This document shows, piece by piece, positions 1-9,722 of a DNA stretch of 64,000 nt. The notes beneath the pieces were generated by a model, which was not told where the DNA came from, ran no database searches, and saw only the letters and a program-made list of their open reading frames with translations. The position numbers and the translations under genes are program-made. Numbering within the stretch: the first letter of the stretch is position 1; every line of letters begins with the position of its first letter. Source of the stretch: Aneurinibacillus sp. REN35 (lineage in GTDB: Bacteria; Bacillota; Bacilli; Aneurinibacillales; Aneurinibacillaceae). The stretch covers positions 124,001 to 188,000 of the forward strand of contig NZ_JBFTXJ020000004.1 of the NCBI RefSeq assembly GCF_041379945.2, read 5' to 3'.

Positions 1-814
1 GGTCTACACCGGCTTCTAGCATGAAGCGAACGCTGTCCTCCCAAAGAACAGGCGATGCGACTTGTTGAATTAATGCTTCTTTCATATCTTCCTTGGCTTG
101 GACAGTGTGTGCCGATACGTTCGCTACAACCGCTATCTGAGCATCCTGAATTTCATAGCTGGCAAGCGTATTAGACAGCTTCTTCGCTGCTGGCTCCATC
201 AACATTGAATGGAACGGACCGCTTACATTGAGTGGAATGACCCGTTTTGCACCGCCGGCCTTCGCCTCATCTCCCGCCTGTGCAACGCCTTGTGCACTGC
301 CAGAGATAACGATTTGACCAGGACTATTCAAGTTGGCAAGCTGTACCGGGTTTCCTGCCTCTGTAACCTTGCGACATACCTCAGCAAGCGCTTCCCGATC
401 CATCCCCATAACAGCCGACATTGCACCCTGTCCTGCCGGTACCGCCTCTTCCATATACTCACCGCGCGCACGCACAATTTGTACCGCGTCTGCAAATGAA
501 AGGGCTTCAGCAGCTACCAGTGCTGAATATTCACCTAGACTGTGGCCTGCCACGTAGTCTGGCGTCACATTTAGCTTTTCTTTTACCACAGCAAGCACGG
601 CTGTACTCGCTGTCAGAATCGCCGGTTGTGTGTTGGCTGTTAAGCGAAGATCGTCCTCCGGCCCCTTGAAACATAAGGCAGAGAGTGAAAATCCAAGTGC
701 CTGATCCGCTTGATCGAACACGGCTTTTGCCGCCGCTTCTTTTTCATACAAGTCGGCCCCCATGCCGACATATTGTGATCCCTGTCCGGGAAAAATGAAC
801 GCAACCTTGCCCAT
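1..814 (-). CDS. fabD: malonyl-CoA-ACP transacylase (partial, 3' end outside window)
   Basis: FabD moves the malonyl group from malonyl-CoA to acyl carrier protein, giving the extender unit for type II fatty acid synthesis in the cytoplasm. Seen: N-terminal FIFPGQGSQYVGMG, the catalytic serine in the nucleophile elbow AGHSLGEYSAL, and a later SGPFHS segment carrying the family's active-site histidine. About 271 residues are visible of roughly 310 expected, and the C-terminus runs off the left edge. The start ATG shares a base with the fabH stop (TAATG), so translation is probably coupled. It is the last visible gene of the fapR-plsX-fabH-fabD operon. Confidence 0.97.
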   Translation of the reverse strand, partial: MGKVAFIFPGQGSQYVGMGADLYEKEAAAKAVFDQADQALGFSLSALCFKGPEDDLRLTANTQPAILTASTAVLAVVKEKLNVTPDYVAGHSLGEYSALVAAEALSFADAVQIVRARGEYMEEAVPAGQGAMSAVMGMDREALAEVCRKVTEAGNPVQLANLNSPGQIVISGSAQGVAQAGDEAKAGGAKRVIPLNVSGPFHSMLMEPAAKKLSNTLASYEIQDAQIAVVANVSAHTVQAKEDMKEALIQQVASPVLWEDSVRFMLEAGVD

Positions 815-1833
815 TATTTCCCCTCCTTTTTCTCCTTGGTCGACCATTTAATTACCGATGCGCCCCACGTTAGACCGCCGCCGAATCCGACAAGTACAAG
901 AGTATCGCCTTCTTTAATTCGACCTTCGCTGACAGCCTCATCAAGTGCAACGGGAATGGACGCCGATGACATATTGCCATAACGGTTTAAATTCACTACC
1001 ACTTTATCGTACGCCAATCCAAGGCGTTTTACGGCTGAATCAATAATGCGCAGATTCGCTTGATGGGGAACAAGAAAGTCTACATCTTCTTTTGTAATCC
1101 CCGCTTGTTCTAGTGCCTGGTCCGAAGCTGTATTCATCGCGCGTACCGCGAATTTAAACACCTCGCCACCCGCCATGTGTATGTAATTCTCCTTACGTCC
1201 CGGTTCAATCTTCGGTACAGGAATTCTAGAGCCGCCCGCTTCAAGTTTAAGCAATTCTGCACCGCCACCATCCGCACCAAGCTCAAAGGAGAGAAAGCCC
1301 ATCCCATCTTCTACCGGGCCAATGACCGCAGCTCCCGCCCCGTCACCGAACAATACGCATGTACTGCGGTCAGACCAATCTACGATCTTAGAGAGTGACT
1401 CGACTCCAACCACCACTACATACCGATACATGCCGCTTGCAACAAACTGCGCAGCCACCGATGTTCCATATAAAAAACCAGAGCAAGCAGCCGATAAATC
1501 AAAAGCAGCTGCACGTTTTGCCCCTAGCTTCTCCTGGACAAGACAGGCGGTAGATGGGAAAAACATATCCGGTGTTACCGTAGCAACGATAATCAAATCC
1601 ACCTGTTCGGCTGAAATACCGGCTTTATCAAGCGCCTGCTGTGCAGCGGCTGTTGCCATATCGGAAGAGGTTTCATTGTCTCTTGCGATTCTTCGTTCTT
1701 TGATGCCCGTACGTGTAACAATCCATTCGTCCGTCGTCTCGACTATCTTCTCTAAATCGGCGTTCGTAAGCACCTTTTCAGGCAAATAGCGTCCAGTCGC
1801 TAGAATGCCAACAGCCCGGTCCATCTTAAACAT
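814..1833 (-). CDS. fabH: beta-ketoacyl-ACP synthase III
   Basis: FabH condenses acetyl- or branched acyl-CoA with malonyl-ACP to start each fatty acid chain. Seen: the catalytic cysteine in [12 protein letters not shown], the histidine in VPHQANLRI and the asparagine in [12 protein letters not shown], which together form the thiolase-fold Cys-His-Asn triad, and the C-terminal [10 protein letters not shown]. The chosen ATG ([10 protein letters not shown]) gives 339 residues, has a GGGG-rich ribosome-binding site and overlaps the plsX stop by 8 nt. An ATG three codons downstream and a start 12 codons upstream are alternatives. In B. subtilis fabH lies elsewhere, so its place inside the fapR operon is a lineage feature. 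Confidence 0.96.
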   Translation of the reverse strand: MFKMDRAVGILATGRYLPEKVLTNADLEKIVETTDEWIVTRTGIKERRIARDNETSSDMATAAAQQALDKAGISAEQVDLIIVATVTPDMFFPSTACLVQEKLGAKRAAAFDLSAACSGFLYGTSVAAQFVASGMYRYVVVVGVESLSKIVDWSDRSTCVLFGDGAGAAVIGPVEDGMGFLSFELGADGGGAELLKLEAGGSRIPVPKIEPGRKENYIHMAGGEVFKFAVRAMNTASDQALEQAGITKEDVDFLVPHQANLRIIDSAVKRLGLAYDKVVVNLNRYGNMSSASIPVALDEAVSEGRIKEGDTLVLVGFGGGLTWGASVIKWSTKEKKEGK

Positions 1834-2830
1834 GGTAATCCCCGCTTTCCCCTTGAATTTCTCTTGCAATAAGGCTGTTTACGTCGTGTTCGACAAACTT
1901 TCTTGCTTGTTTAATGGCAGTGTAAATCGCACGGGGATTAGAAGAACCATGCGCTTTGATACATGTTCCTTGCACGCCCATCAGTAACGCACCGCCATAT
2001 TCCGCATAATCCATCTGCATTTTAACTCTTTTAAGACCAGGACGCAGCATCATGGCTCCCAATTGGCCTGTGATCGTGCGCGTAAACTCTTCCTTCATTA
2101 CTGACATTAACGTCTTAGCCATGCCTTCCATTGTCTTCAATAGAATGTTGCCGGAAAACCCGTCACACACTACAATATCGCAGATGTGTTCCATAATATC
2201 CCGCGCCTCTACGTTGCCAACAAAGTTCAGTGAGCTCTCTTTTAAGAGTCCGTAGGCTTCTTTCGTTAAATCGTTTCCTTTTCTCGCTTCTGTACCAACA
2301 TTCAACAAACCGATGCGAGGCTTCTCAACCCCCATTACCTTCTCCGCATAGATGCTGCCCATAATCGCATATTGCAGCAAATGCTTCGGGTGCGCATCCA
2401 TATTCGCTCCGGCATCAAGAATCATCACGCCGGAGGAATCAATTGTCGGTACAGTCGGGCTAAGCGCCGGACGATCGATGCCTTTAATGCGGCCGGTAAT
2501 CAACAGCGCCGATGTCATAAAGGCGCCTGTGTTCCCGGCAGAAATAATCGCATCGGCTTCTTTATTCTGCACCATCGTTACGCCTACTACCATCGAAGAG
2601 TCCCGCTTACGGCGCACCGCTCTCACCGGTTCTTCATCGGCTTCGATCTTCTCTGCTGCATGTCTAATCTCAATATTATTCGGAGCCTGTGCAAGCAACG
2701 GTGTCAGCTTCGCTTCGTCACCAACAAGCACAAGGCGAATATCCGGCATCGCACGTGCTGCTTCTATGGCTCCTTCTACATTCGAGGCGGGAGCAAAATC
2801 TCCCCCCATCGCATCTATTGCAATAATCAT
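1826..2830 (-). CDS. plsX: phosphate acyltransferase PlsX
   Basis: PlsX converts acyl-ACP to acyl-phosphate, the substrate of the glycerol-3-phosphate acyltransferase PlsY, and so links fatty acid synthesis to membrane phospholipid synthesis. Seen: N-terminal [12 protein letters not shown], the SAGNTGAFM segment, [13 protein letters not shown] and [13 protein letters not shown], all typical of the family. The length of 334 residues is normal. Its ATG overlaps the fapR stop by 4 nt, and fabH follows with a short overlap, so the four genes are one transcription unit controlled by FapR. Confidence 0.97.
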   Translation of the reverse strand: MIIAIDAMGGDFAPASNVEGAIEAARAMPDIRLVLVGDEAKLTPLLAQAPNNIEIRHAAEKIEADEEPVRAVRRKRDSSMVVGVTMVQNKEADAIISAGNTGAFMTSALLITGRIKGIDRPALSPTVPTIDSSGVMILDAGANMDAHPKHLLQYAIMGSIYAEKVMGVEKPRIGLLNVGTEARKGNDLTKEAYGLLKESSLNFVGNVEARDIMEHICDIVVCDGFSGNILLKTMEGMAKTLMSVMKEEFTRTITGQLGAMMLRPGLKRVKMQMDYAEYGGALLMGVQGTCIKAHGSSNPRAIYTAIKQARKFVEHDVNSLIAREIQGESGDYHV

Positions 2831-3420
2831 ACTTCCTCCTGTTTGCGGCCGGTCTGCGCGTCAAAGTCTCTCATGCGGAATACCCTGAATGTGCCGCTGA
2901 ATACAAGCTCATCCTTCACGCGGGTCTCCACTCGTACTTTGCTCTGATCACCTTCTGTCTCACGTACGGCTGCTTTCGCTACCAGCTTCTCGCCGAGGCG
3001 AACAGGGCGTACATACCGGATTCGCGCCGCGGCCGTCAGCACGACATCCGCGTCAATGACTGCAACAGCCAGCGAATTGGCCTGGGCGAATATATGATGC
3101 CCGCGGGCAATCTGCGTTCGGGAAAAAATGTGTTCCTCGGTAATCTCAAGTAAAGAAATTCCCGAATAGTCTAATTCGATATCAAGCAATTCCCCAACCA
3201 TCTCTTCGAGCGGAAGGGATTTCACTTCATCCAATGACTTCTTCGCCATATTCTTGATTCGCTCGCGGACCTCCGGAATTCCGAGTTCCATCCGGTCAAG
3301 GCGAATGGTCTGGATGCTGACCCCAAAATGTGCGGCAATCTCTTCGTCCGTATAGAACGGGCTTACCACAAGCAAGCTATGCAATGCTTCCTGGCGATCT
3401 TTTTTCGCGAGGCGGGCCAT
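2827..3420 (-). CDS. fapR: malonyl-CoA-responsive lipid regulator FapR
   Basis: FapR is the global repressor of membrane lipid genes in Bacilli and is released from DNA by malonyl-CoA. Seen: an N-terminal DeoR-like helix-turn-helix (YTDEEIAAHFGVSIQTIRLD, about residues 23-42) and a C-terminal hot-dog thioesterase-like effector domain (about 70-190) with the segment ANSLAVAVIDADVVLTAAA. The length of 197 residues is close to the B. subtilis protein. It is first in its operon, and an operator-like sequence sits right after its promoter, which points to autoregulation. Confidence 0.96.
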   Translation of the reverse strand: MARLAKKDRQEALHSLLVVSPFYTDEEIAAHFGVSIQTIRLDRMELGIPEVRERIKNMAKKSLDEVKSLPLEEMVGELLDIELDYSGISLLEITEEHIFSRTQIARGHHIFAQANSLAVAVIDADVVLTAAARIRYVRPVRLGEKLVAKAAVRETEGDQSKVRVETRVKDELVFSGTFRVFRMRDFDAQTGRKQEEV

Positions 3421-3462
3421 CCTCCTTCACCACCTATAGTCTCTCCGCATACTCAGCCGTTC

Positions 3463-3480
3463 TTATTACCAGCTACTAAT
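3463..3480 (-). promoter_or_regulatory. probable FapR operator
   Basis: Read on the minus strand, this is ATTAGTAGCTGGTAATAA, an imperfect inverted repeat close to the known FapR site (TTAGTACCTGGTACTAA type). It begins 3 bp downstream of the -10 box of the fapR promoter, the usual position for an autoregulatory FapR operator. The match is good but not perfect, and no binding data are available here. Confidence 0.65.
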
Positions 3481-3483
3481 AGC

Positions 3484-3512
3484 AGTATATAAAAAAAAAA
3501 TCAAAATAACAA
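3484..3512 (-). promoter_or_regulatory. sigma-A promoter of fapR-plsX-fabH-fabD
   Basis: On the minus strand there is TTGTTA, a 17-bp T-rich spacer and TATACT. The -10 box lies just upstream of the FapR-like operator, and transcription would start inside the operator, about 60 bp before the fapR start codon. Confidence 0.65.
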
Positions 3513-3672
3513 CGTTCTTTTCTTTATTTTTGTCATTTATTTTCGCCTAAGAAAAATAAACTCCTGCTCACGCAGAAAACTAGTCAACATTCGATTAGAT
3601 TAGACAGAAAAAGCGCTTTCCCTTAGCACATACACTGTGTAAATATACAGGTATTTTTCTTTTTTAAAACGC

Positions 3673-3707
3673 AAAAAGAGACGGAATGGATATCGCCATT
3701 CCGTCTC
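3673..3707 (-). terminator. intrinsic terminator after rpmF
   Basis: A perfect 12-bp stem (GAGACGGAATGG with CCATTCCGTCTC, 6-nt loop) is followed on the minus strand by TTTTT. It ends the yceD-rpmF transcript and separates it from fapR. The 165 bp between here and the fapR promoter shows no gene. Confidence 0.85.
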
Positions 3708-3720
3708 CTGGTGCTTGAGA

Positions 3721-3897
3721 TTACGCGTTATTTACAACCTGGTTTCCTTTGTATGAGCCGCAGCTTTTGCATACGCGGTGAGCCAGCTTCATTTCGCCAC
3801 ACTCAGGGCATTTTACCATGCCCGGCACTTCCAGTTTGAAGTGAGTACGACGCTTATTTTTACGAGTTTTCGACGTCCGTCTTTGAGGTACTGCCAT
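3721..3897 (-). CDS. rpmF: 50S ribosomal protein L32
   Basis: L32 is a small zinc-ribbon protein of the large ribosomal subunit. Seen: the N-terminus [19 protein letters not shown] and two CxxC pairs (CPEC and CKSC) that would bind zinc. The length of 58 residues is normal. It follows yceD in the yceD-rpmF pair that is conserved across bacteria and ends at a strong terminator. A GGGGTGGG ribosome-binding site precedes the ATG. Confidence 0.97.
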   Translation of the reverse strand: MAVPQRRTSKTRKNKRRTHFKLEVPGMVKCPECGEMKLAHRVCKSCGSYKGNQVVNNA

Positions 3898-4007
3898 CTA
3901 TCCCACCCCCTTCACAAGATTACAATCAAAGCATCTATTTGATGGGACAAGTTATCCATCAAAACACAACAATCATCATACCTGATTTTCAAACAAATGA
4001 AAAGCTT

Positions 4008-4526
4008 TTATTTGTCTTGCTTTCCAAAAAGTTCACCTAGCACGGCCAGTCTTGGATCAATGCGTTCTACAACACAACCGCAGTTTTTCTCATTGCGATT
4101 CGTTCCGCATTCCGGACATAGCCCCTTACACTCTTCACTGCATACAACCGTATGCGGAATTGACAGCAATACAGCCGCTTCTAGGTACGGTATCACATCA
4201 ATCTCATCATCTTCAAGCGGATGAATTTCCATCTCTTCGTCCACTTCGAACTCGATCTGATTCTCATCCATAAACGTTTCCTTGATTGCCACATTATAAT
4301 GATACGGAAACTTTACCAGACAGCGAGCACATTCCATCGTCAATTCACCGGTAACACGACCTTCGACAATGAATAGACCAGATGTCGCATAGGCCTCTCC
4401 AATAAAATGAGCCGGCTTCACTTCAGCGATTTGCTGATGCTTCCGCTTAAGGTTCAATTCTACAGCTTCATCAATTGGGAACTTGCCGCCCCGTAGTTGA
4501 AGCAGCTGGTTTTTTTTCAATTTCAT
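4008..4526 (-). CDS. YceD/DUF177 family protein
   Basis: This belongs to the YceD (DUF177) family, known in plants and bacteria for a link to 23S rRNA accumulation; the exact activity is not established. Seen: 172 residues, CARCL near the middle, and a C-terminal cysteine cluster (CSEECKGLCPECG, then CGC) that looks like a metal site. It is followed by rpmF, the standard partner, and preceded by a consensus promoter. It matches B. subtilis YlbN by position and layout. Confidence 0.9.
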   Translation of the reverse strand: MKLKKNQLLQLRGGKFPIDEAVELNLKRKHQQIAEVKPAHFIGEAYATSGLFIVEGRVTGELTMECARCLVKFPYHYNVAIKETFMDENQIEFEVDEEMEIHPLEDDEIDVIPYLEAAVLLSIPHTVVCSEECKGLCPECGTNRNEKNCGCVVERIDPRLAVLGELFGKQDK

Positions 4527-4559
4527 AATGATGCCACCTCATTTCAAGCAACAAAAATT

Positions 4560-4588
4560 ATTATACGTTTCCTAAAGCAATATGTCAA
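4560..4588 (-). promoter_or_regulatory. consensus sigma-A promoter of yceD-rpmF
   Basis: A perfect TTGACA, a 17-bp spacer and a perfect TATAAT on the minus strand, about 35 bp before the yceD start. This is one of the best promoter matches in the window and fits strong expression of a ribosomal protein unit. Confidence 0.85.
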
Positions 4589-4655
4589 GGGAAGAATCTT
4601 GACACCTTATTCAGTCTGACGATGTGTCATCCGCTTCCTTCCTCCGTTCCCTGCA

Positions 4656-4664
4656 TGGTATCAT
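4656..4664 (+). promoter_or_regulatory. possible extended -10 promoter of tmcAL
   Basis: TGGTATCAT reads as an extended -10 element (TGnTATAAT type) 30 bp before the tmcAL start. No convincing -35 box was seen, so the call is tentative. Confidence 0.35.
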
Positions 4665-4693
4665 GGAAAAAACATGATCAAAGGAAGAAAACA

Positions 4694-5938
4694 ATGAAAA
4701 CAACCGGCATTGTTGTGGAATATAACCCTCTACATAACGGACACGCGTATCATATAGCGGAGTCCAAAAACAAAACAGGCGCAGATACCGTTATCGCAAT
4801 AATGAGCGGTAACTTCTTGCAGCGAGGCGAACCGGCCATCGTGACTAAGTGGGCGCGTACCGAGATGGCACTGCGTGCAGGCGTCGATCTTGTGCTTGAG
4901 CTGCCTTTCGTCTATGCGACACAAAATGCAGAGCAATTTGCCTTTGGAGCGATTGCTACGCTGCATGCCACCGGCGTAGTGGATGAGGTGTGCTTCGGCT
5001 CCGAAAGCGGAGACATTACCTGGTTGGATAAATTGGCCGCGCTGCTTGTCAAAGAGCCCGTCTCCTTTAAAGAAGTGCTGCAGAGCGGACTGGCTCAGGG
5101 TCTTAGCTACCCGTCCGCCTATGGACGCGCTCTTACCTCCCTATTACCCGAAATAGCAACGGATACGCCGTTCGATCAGACTCAGCAACCCAATAACATT
5201 CTTGGCTTACATTACTGTCTTGCACTTCATCGCCTGCAAAGTCCCATGAAGCCGGCTACCATCAAGCGCCAAAAAGCCGGCTATCACCAAGAACATGTTA
5301 CAGACCAGCATATTGCCAGCGCTACCGCTCTGCGCAAAATCATTCGTGAACAAAGCAGTGTGCATTTCTCTTCCATTGAGGCCTATGTGCCGCAAAGTAC
5401 GCTTGATGTTCTGCATACAGAGAAAACAGCGGGCCGCTTTCCTATTGATTGGGACTGTTTTTATCCGTATCTTCAACATCAGCTTCTCACACATTGGCCA
5501 GAAGAGTTGACACATATCCACGAGATGAACGAAGGGGTAGAGCATCGCATCCTTCAGTCGCTTCCATATGCCGCTTCCTTTCGGGAGCTAATGGAATCTG
5601 TAAAAACAAAGCGGTATACCTGGACACGACTTCAACGACTGCTTCTATATAGTATGCTCAATCTGACACGCGGTAAGATGGAGGCGGCCGCACCCAAGCA
5701 AGGCCCTGCTTATCTTCGTGTACTCGGCTTTACCTCTGCCGGACAAACGCTGCTCAAACGCATGAAGAAGACAAGCACGCTGCCGGTTATTACCCGTATC
5801 GGCAAAGAAAAGCATGCGATGCTTGCGCTTGATGTCCAGGCAAGCACACTATATGCGATGGGAATGGATACGGTTATCCGGCAAAAAGAAATGCAGCGGG
5901 AGTACTGGCAAGCCCCGCTGCGTGTTGAACCTGATTAA
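4694..5938 (+). CDS. tmcAL: tRNA(Met) cytidine acetate ligase (YlbM)
   Basis: TmcAL uses ATP and acetate to form N4-acetylcytidine at the wobble base of elongator tRNA-Met. Seen: a nucleotidyltransferase-like N-terminus, GIVVEYNPLHNGHAYHI, with the HxGH-type ATP motif, followed by SGNFLQRGEPAI and the DLVLELPFVYATQNAEQFA segment. The length of 414 residues fits the family. The ATG at 4694 was chosen because AAGGAAG lies 6 bp upstream and the conserved N-terminus begins there. It stands alone on the plus strand between the divergent yceD and the convergent sepM. Confidence 0.95.
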   Translation: MKTTGIVVEYNPLHNGHAYHIAESKNKTGADTVIAIMSGNFLQRGEPAIVTKWARTEMALRAGVDLVLELPFVYATQNAEQFAFGAIATLHATGVVDEVCFGSESGDITWLDKLAALLVKEPVSFKEVLQSGLAQGLSYPSAYGRALTSLLPEIATDTPFDQTQQPNNILGLHYCLALHRLQSPMKPATIKRQKAGYHQEHVTDQHIASATALRKIIREQSSVHFSSIEAYVPQSTLDVLHTEKTAGRFPIDWDCFYPYLQHQLLTHWPEELTHIHEMNEGVEHRILQSLPYAASFRELMESVKTKRYTWTRLQRLLLYSMLNLTRGKMEAAAPKQGPAYLRVLGFTSAGQTLLKRMKKTSTLPVITRIGKEKHAMLALDVQASTLYAMGMDTVIRQKEMQREYWQAPLRVEPD

Positions 5939-5942
5939 TTGC

Positions 5943-7043
5943 TCACTGTTTCCCGCCTTTTGGCGGAAGACTTGCTAAGTATTTCATTGCATCGTCAAGG
6001 GTGCGCACCGGTACAATCTTCACCTTGGCATTAAGCTTCTCTGCCTCGGCTTTTGCGGCCGCATAGTTAGAGCGCTGTTTGCTTCCTTGTGGAATCGGAT
6101 TATCGGGGGCGAAGAATATATCCGCTCCCGCCTTGTCCGCAGCGCGCACTTTATGCTCCACACCGCCAATCGGTCCTACCTTGCCTGACGCATTGATCGT
6201 TCCCGTGCCTGCAATACGGTACCCTTTCGTCAAATCACCAGGTGTGATCTGATTTAGGATTTCTAAAGTAAACATCAGGCCAGCAGATGGCCCACCAATC
6301 TTCTCGGATTTGATCTCCACTTTTCTTGGCAACTCCACCTCCCGTTGTGTAACCGGTCCGTCCGGATTCGGATAAGCAATGCCAATCCCTGCGCGCGCCT
6401 CCTTCTCACCCGGTGCTTTTGGAAATGCCTGTAGCTTTATTACCGCACTCTTGCTCTGTCCATCTCGGGTGAATGTAAGCTTGACTGTCTCACCGGCTTT
6501 ACGTCCCTTTAGCGCTGCTAACAGCTCCGGTGCATTTTTGATTGGCTTATCATCCACTTTTGTAATAACATCACCAATCTTTACGTGCTTCTCTGCCGGC
6601 ATATTCGGCACGAAGAAAATGACGTTCGCCCCTTTCTCGGTCACTTTCACAGGCAATCCCGCCTGGCGAAAAGCGGCGATCATTGCATTTTCCTGCGAAT
6701 TCTTCATCTCCTGCAGCTCACGCAGGTTATACTGCTCGTCCGTTTCGTGAGGGCTGTGAACCTTGGCTTCTTCCATCAATTCGGAATACGGATCGGCTTT
6801 TGCGTACAAATATCCCAGTACATTAGCCTTCGCCATTCGCACGGTAGTCAGCATCAAAACGCCCTGTTCATCCTTCTGTCCGCCTTCTACCGTCACCATC
6901 GGCGCAAGTTCAATGGCCGAGCCCGGCCGTATAATATAATAACTTGTAGGATAAAAAGCTACAGCGAGTACAACAGCCGCCGCCAATACAGCAAAAATAA
7001 ACGGGGCAAAACGCCCTCTCAAAAAACGCTGGCGCAGACTCAT
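5943..7043 (-). CDS. sepM: membrane-anchored PDZ-Lon protease SepM/YlbL
   Basis: This is a membrane serine protease with a PDZ domain and a Lon-type catalytic domain; relatives process secreted peptides or regulate the DNA-damage checkpoint. Seen: one N-terminal membrane helix (about residues 14-33), a PDZ region (about 130-215) and a Lon-type catalytic part with serine in GGPSAGLMFTLE and lysine in IGGVEHKVRAADKAG. The start at 7043 has a GGAGG site 8 bp upstream and overlaps the ylbK stop as ATGA. A further upstream ATG has a poorer ribosome-binding site. Confidence 0.93.
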   Translation of the reverse strand: MSLRQRFLRGRFAPFIFAVLAAAVVLAVAFYPTSYYIIRPGSAIELAPMVTVEGGQKDEQGVLMLTTVRMAKANVLGYLYAKADPYSELMEEAKVHSPHETDEQYNLRELQEMKNSQENAMIAAFRQAGLPVKVTEKGANVIFFVPNMPAEKHVKIGDVITKVDDKPIKNAPELLAALKGRKAGETVKLTFTRDGQSKSAVIKLQAFPKAPGEKEARAGIGIAYPNPDGPVTQREVELPRKVEIKSEKIGGPSAGLMFTLEILNQITPGDLTKGYRIAGTGTINASGKVGPIGGVEHKVRAADKAGADIFFAPDNPIPQGSKQRSNYAAAKAEAEKLNAKVKIVPVRTLDDAMKYLASLPPKGGKQ

Positions 7044-7819
7044 GCGCGGTTCCTCCATTCTTCAATCTTCTCTTGGATATACGGCACCATCACTCGGGCC
7101 GCTTTTCTTCCTTCTTCAATAATTTCATCAATGTTTGTAAATGATGTTGAACTAAACCGCCCGACATCGGGCCGAACCATAATATCTGCATGCACCGTCC
7201 GGTGAAGAAAAATCTCCCGCTCCATTACATCAATCGTTTGAAAAATAACATCAAAAAATGTCCGGACAGGGCTATTTGAAGGAGCAAGGGATACATCAAC
7301 CCCGATCGTTAATTCAGATCCCATCGTACGCACCATCTCTATCGGTACGCGATCCACTACACCACCGTCTACAAGTAATCTAGTACCCAATTTATGCGGT
7401 ACAAAAATCCCTGGAATGGATACACTTGCCCGCACAGCTTCGTATACAGGTCCTTCTGTGAATATAACTCTCTCGCCCGATACAAGATCTGTTGCAACGA
7501 TCGACAGCGGGCGTTCCAATTCTTCAATGTTCTTCCCTCGGGTCAGTAATTTGACCAGATGACGTAACTTCTCGCCTGTAACAAACCCCATACCCGGCAC
7601 ACAAAAATCCAGCCAATGCTTGCGCTTTAGATGAACCGCAAGCTTCTCCATCATCTGCGGGGTAAATCCGGAAGCATATAACGATGCTACGAGACTGCCC
7701 ATGCTGCTGCCTGATAAATACACCGGAACAATCCCATGTTCCTCAAGAACTTCAAGTACACCAATATGTGCGAAGCCGCGCGCGCCGCCCGCCCCTAAAG
7801 CCAAACCTATGGCTGGCAT
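7040..7819 (-). CDS. patatin-like phospholipase family protein (YlbK)
   Basis: A predicted lipid acyl hydrolase of the RssA/YlbK patatin family; the real substrate is unknown. Seen: the oxyanion motif LGAGGARGFAHIG, the nucleophile serine in SGSSMGSL (GxSxG) and the catalytic aspartate in LLVDGGVVDRVP. With the start MPAIGLAL, which has a GGAGGG site upstream, it has 259 residues. It is co-transcribed with sepM (ATGA overlap) and divergent from ylbJ, as in other Bacillales. Confidence 0.9.
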   Translation of the reverse strand: MPAIGLALGAGGARGFAHIGVLEVLEEHGIVPVYLSGSSMGSLVASLYASGFTPQMMEKLAVHLKRKHWLDFCVPGMGFVTGEKLRHLVKLLTRGKNIEELERPLSIVATDLVSGERVIFTEGPVYEAVRASVSIPGIFVPHKLGTRLLVDGGVVDRVPIEMVRTMGSELTIGVDVSLAPSNSPVRTFFDVIFQTIDVMEREIFLHRTVHADIMVRPDVGRFSSTSFTNIDEIIEEGRKAARVMVPYIQEKIEEWRNRA

Positions 7820-7956
7820 ATTGCTCCCTCCAATTTTTCTTACTTGCACAAGACCTGTATCGCATGGTCTATTTTTCTTTCGTGTTCCGTACATATAACA
7901 ATAGGTCTGTCCTGCACGATCAGCAGCCCTTCATACGAGAATAAGGAGAAATGTCC

Positions 7957-9195
7957 ATGCGTTCCCTAAAACCATATGTTACGACCGCTCTCTTTGGTAT
8001 ATGCTCATTCATTTTAGCAGCAAGCCTGCTTGCGTTTCCTGAAACATCCTTTCTAGCTGCTCTGCGCGGGTTAAAAATCTGGTGGGACGTCGTATTTCCC
8101 GCACTACTTCCGTTTTTTATTACATCAGAAATTCTACTCGGCTTAGGGTTAGCCCATTTTATGGGAGTGCTGCTTGAACCGTTTATGCGTCCGGTTTTTA
8201 ATGTTCCGGGACACGGTTCCTTTGTTTGGACAATGGGATTCTCCTCCGGCTATCCAATCGCAGCCAAACTCACTGTTCGGCTGCGTGAACAAAATCTCAT
8301 CTCACGCGCCGAAGGAGAACGTCTTGTATCTTATACTACGACGGCGGACCCTGTCTTTATTACCGGCGCTGTTGCGATCGGATTCTTTCATAGCGCAAAG
8401 GTTGGGCTCGTTCTTCTTATTGCCCACTATGTGACCGCTGTGCTTGTAGGATTGATTATGGCGCGGCATGATCGAAGAGGAGCACGCACCCCTTATAAGC
8501 CAGATACATCAAAACCGGTATTGCTTCGGGCATTAACGGCAATGCATCGAGCACGCCTGCGGGACGGGCGGGCTTTCGGCAAGCTTATGGGTGATGCGGT
8601 ATCAACCTCGCTGCAAACACAACTGCTTCTTGGCGGCTTTATCCTTTTCTTTTCCGTATTATTAGATTTGTTCGCTAAACTTAAAATCATCGCGCTTCTG
8701 TCTGTATTATTGGGTCATGTTCTTGCTTTGTTTGGCTATCCTCTTGAGGCTGCTCAGGCACTGATCTATGGATTATTCGAGGTAACGCTTGGCGCCAAGC
8801 AGACAAGCGAGATTTTTGCCTCCCTGTCACCGGCATTCGTTATGGCAATTGCAAGTGCCATACTTGCCTGGGGGGGATTGTCTGTACATGCACAGGTAGC
8901 AAGTATGCTTGCGGAAACGGACATACGGTATCGTCCGTTTCTCATCGCCCGTCTTTGCCATGCTGCGCTTTCCTTTCTGTTTACATACACGGTCGGCATG
9001 TACATATACGGTCGATTGCAGCAGAGCGCCCAGGGAGCAATGCCCGTCTGGCTCCCCTCTTTTGACCCGGCCAGAGATTCACTTTGGACTCTTTCGCCTT
9101 CTTCCTTTCAAACACAATCACTTCTAGTATGCCTCACCCTGCTCCTATTCACTATGATATCGGTGCGGATCGGCTCCTGGCTTACAAAAAAATAA
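7957..9195 (+). CDS. ylbJ: sporulation integral membrane protein YlbJ
   Basis: YlbJ is a multi-pass membrane protein needed for normal heat-resistant spores; its transport role is not settled. Seen: about 412 residues with roughly nine hydrophobic segments and gate-type motifs such as WTMGFSSGYPIAAK and YGLFEVTLGAKQTS. The ATG at 7957 lies 8 bp after GGAG; an ATG six bases earlier is too close to that site. A sporulation-sigma promoter is expected, but none could be named with confidence in the 137 bp upstream. Confidence 0.92.
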   Translation: MRSLKPYVTTALFGICSFILAASLLAFPETSFLAALRGLKIWWDVVFPALLPFFITSEILLGLGLAHFMGVLLEPFMRPVFNVPGHGSFVWTMGFSSGYPIAAKLTVRLREQNLISRAEGERLVSYTTTADPVFITGAVAIGFFHSAKVGLVLLIAHYVTAVLVGLIMARHDRRGARTPYKPDTSKPVLLRALTAMHRARLRDGRAFGKLMGDAVSTSLQTQLLLGGFILFFSVLLDLFAKLKIIALLSVLLGHVLALFGYPLEAAQALIYGLFEVTLGAKQTSEIFASLSPAFVMAIASAILAWGGLSVHAQVASMLAETDIRYRPFLIARLCHAALSFLFTYTVGMYIYGRLQQSAQGAMPVWLPSFDPARDSLWTLSPSSFQTQSLLVCLTLLLFTMISVRIGSWLTKK

Positions 9196-9201
9196 CCATC
9201 G

Positions 9202-9718
<517 letters not shown>

Positions 9719-9722
9719 TTAT

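Noticed and set aside
2372-2947. Plus-strand open frame of 191 residues opposite plsX/fapR
   Set aside because: Antisense to two conserved genes, with no ribosome-binding site and no recognisable family.
3607-3622. Palindromic AAAAAGCGCTTTCC-like sequence resembling a CcpA cre site
   Set aside because: Only about 11 of 14 positions match, and it lies roughly 100 bp upstream of the fapR promoter and behind the rpmF terminator, so a role is unclear.
6585-7205. Plus-strand open frame of 206 residues opposite sepM/ylbK
   Set aside because: Composition is that of a reverse shadow, and the overlapped genes carry all catalytic motifs.
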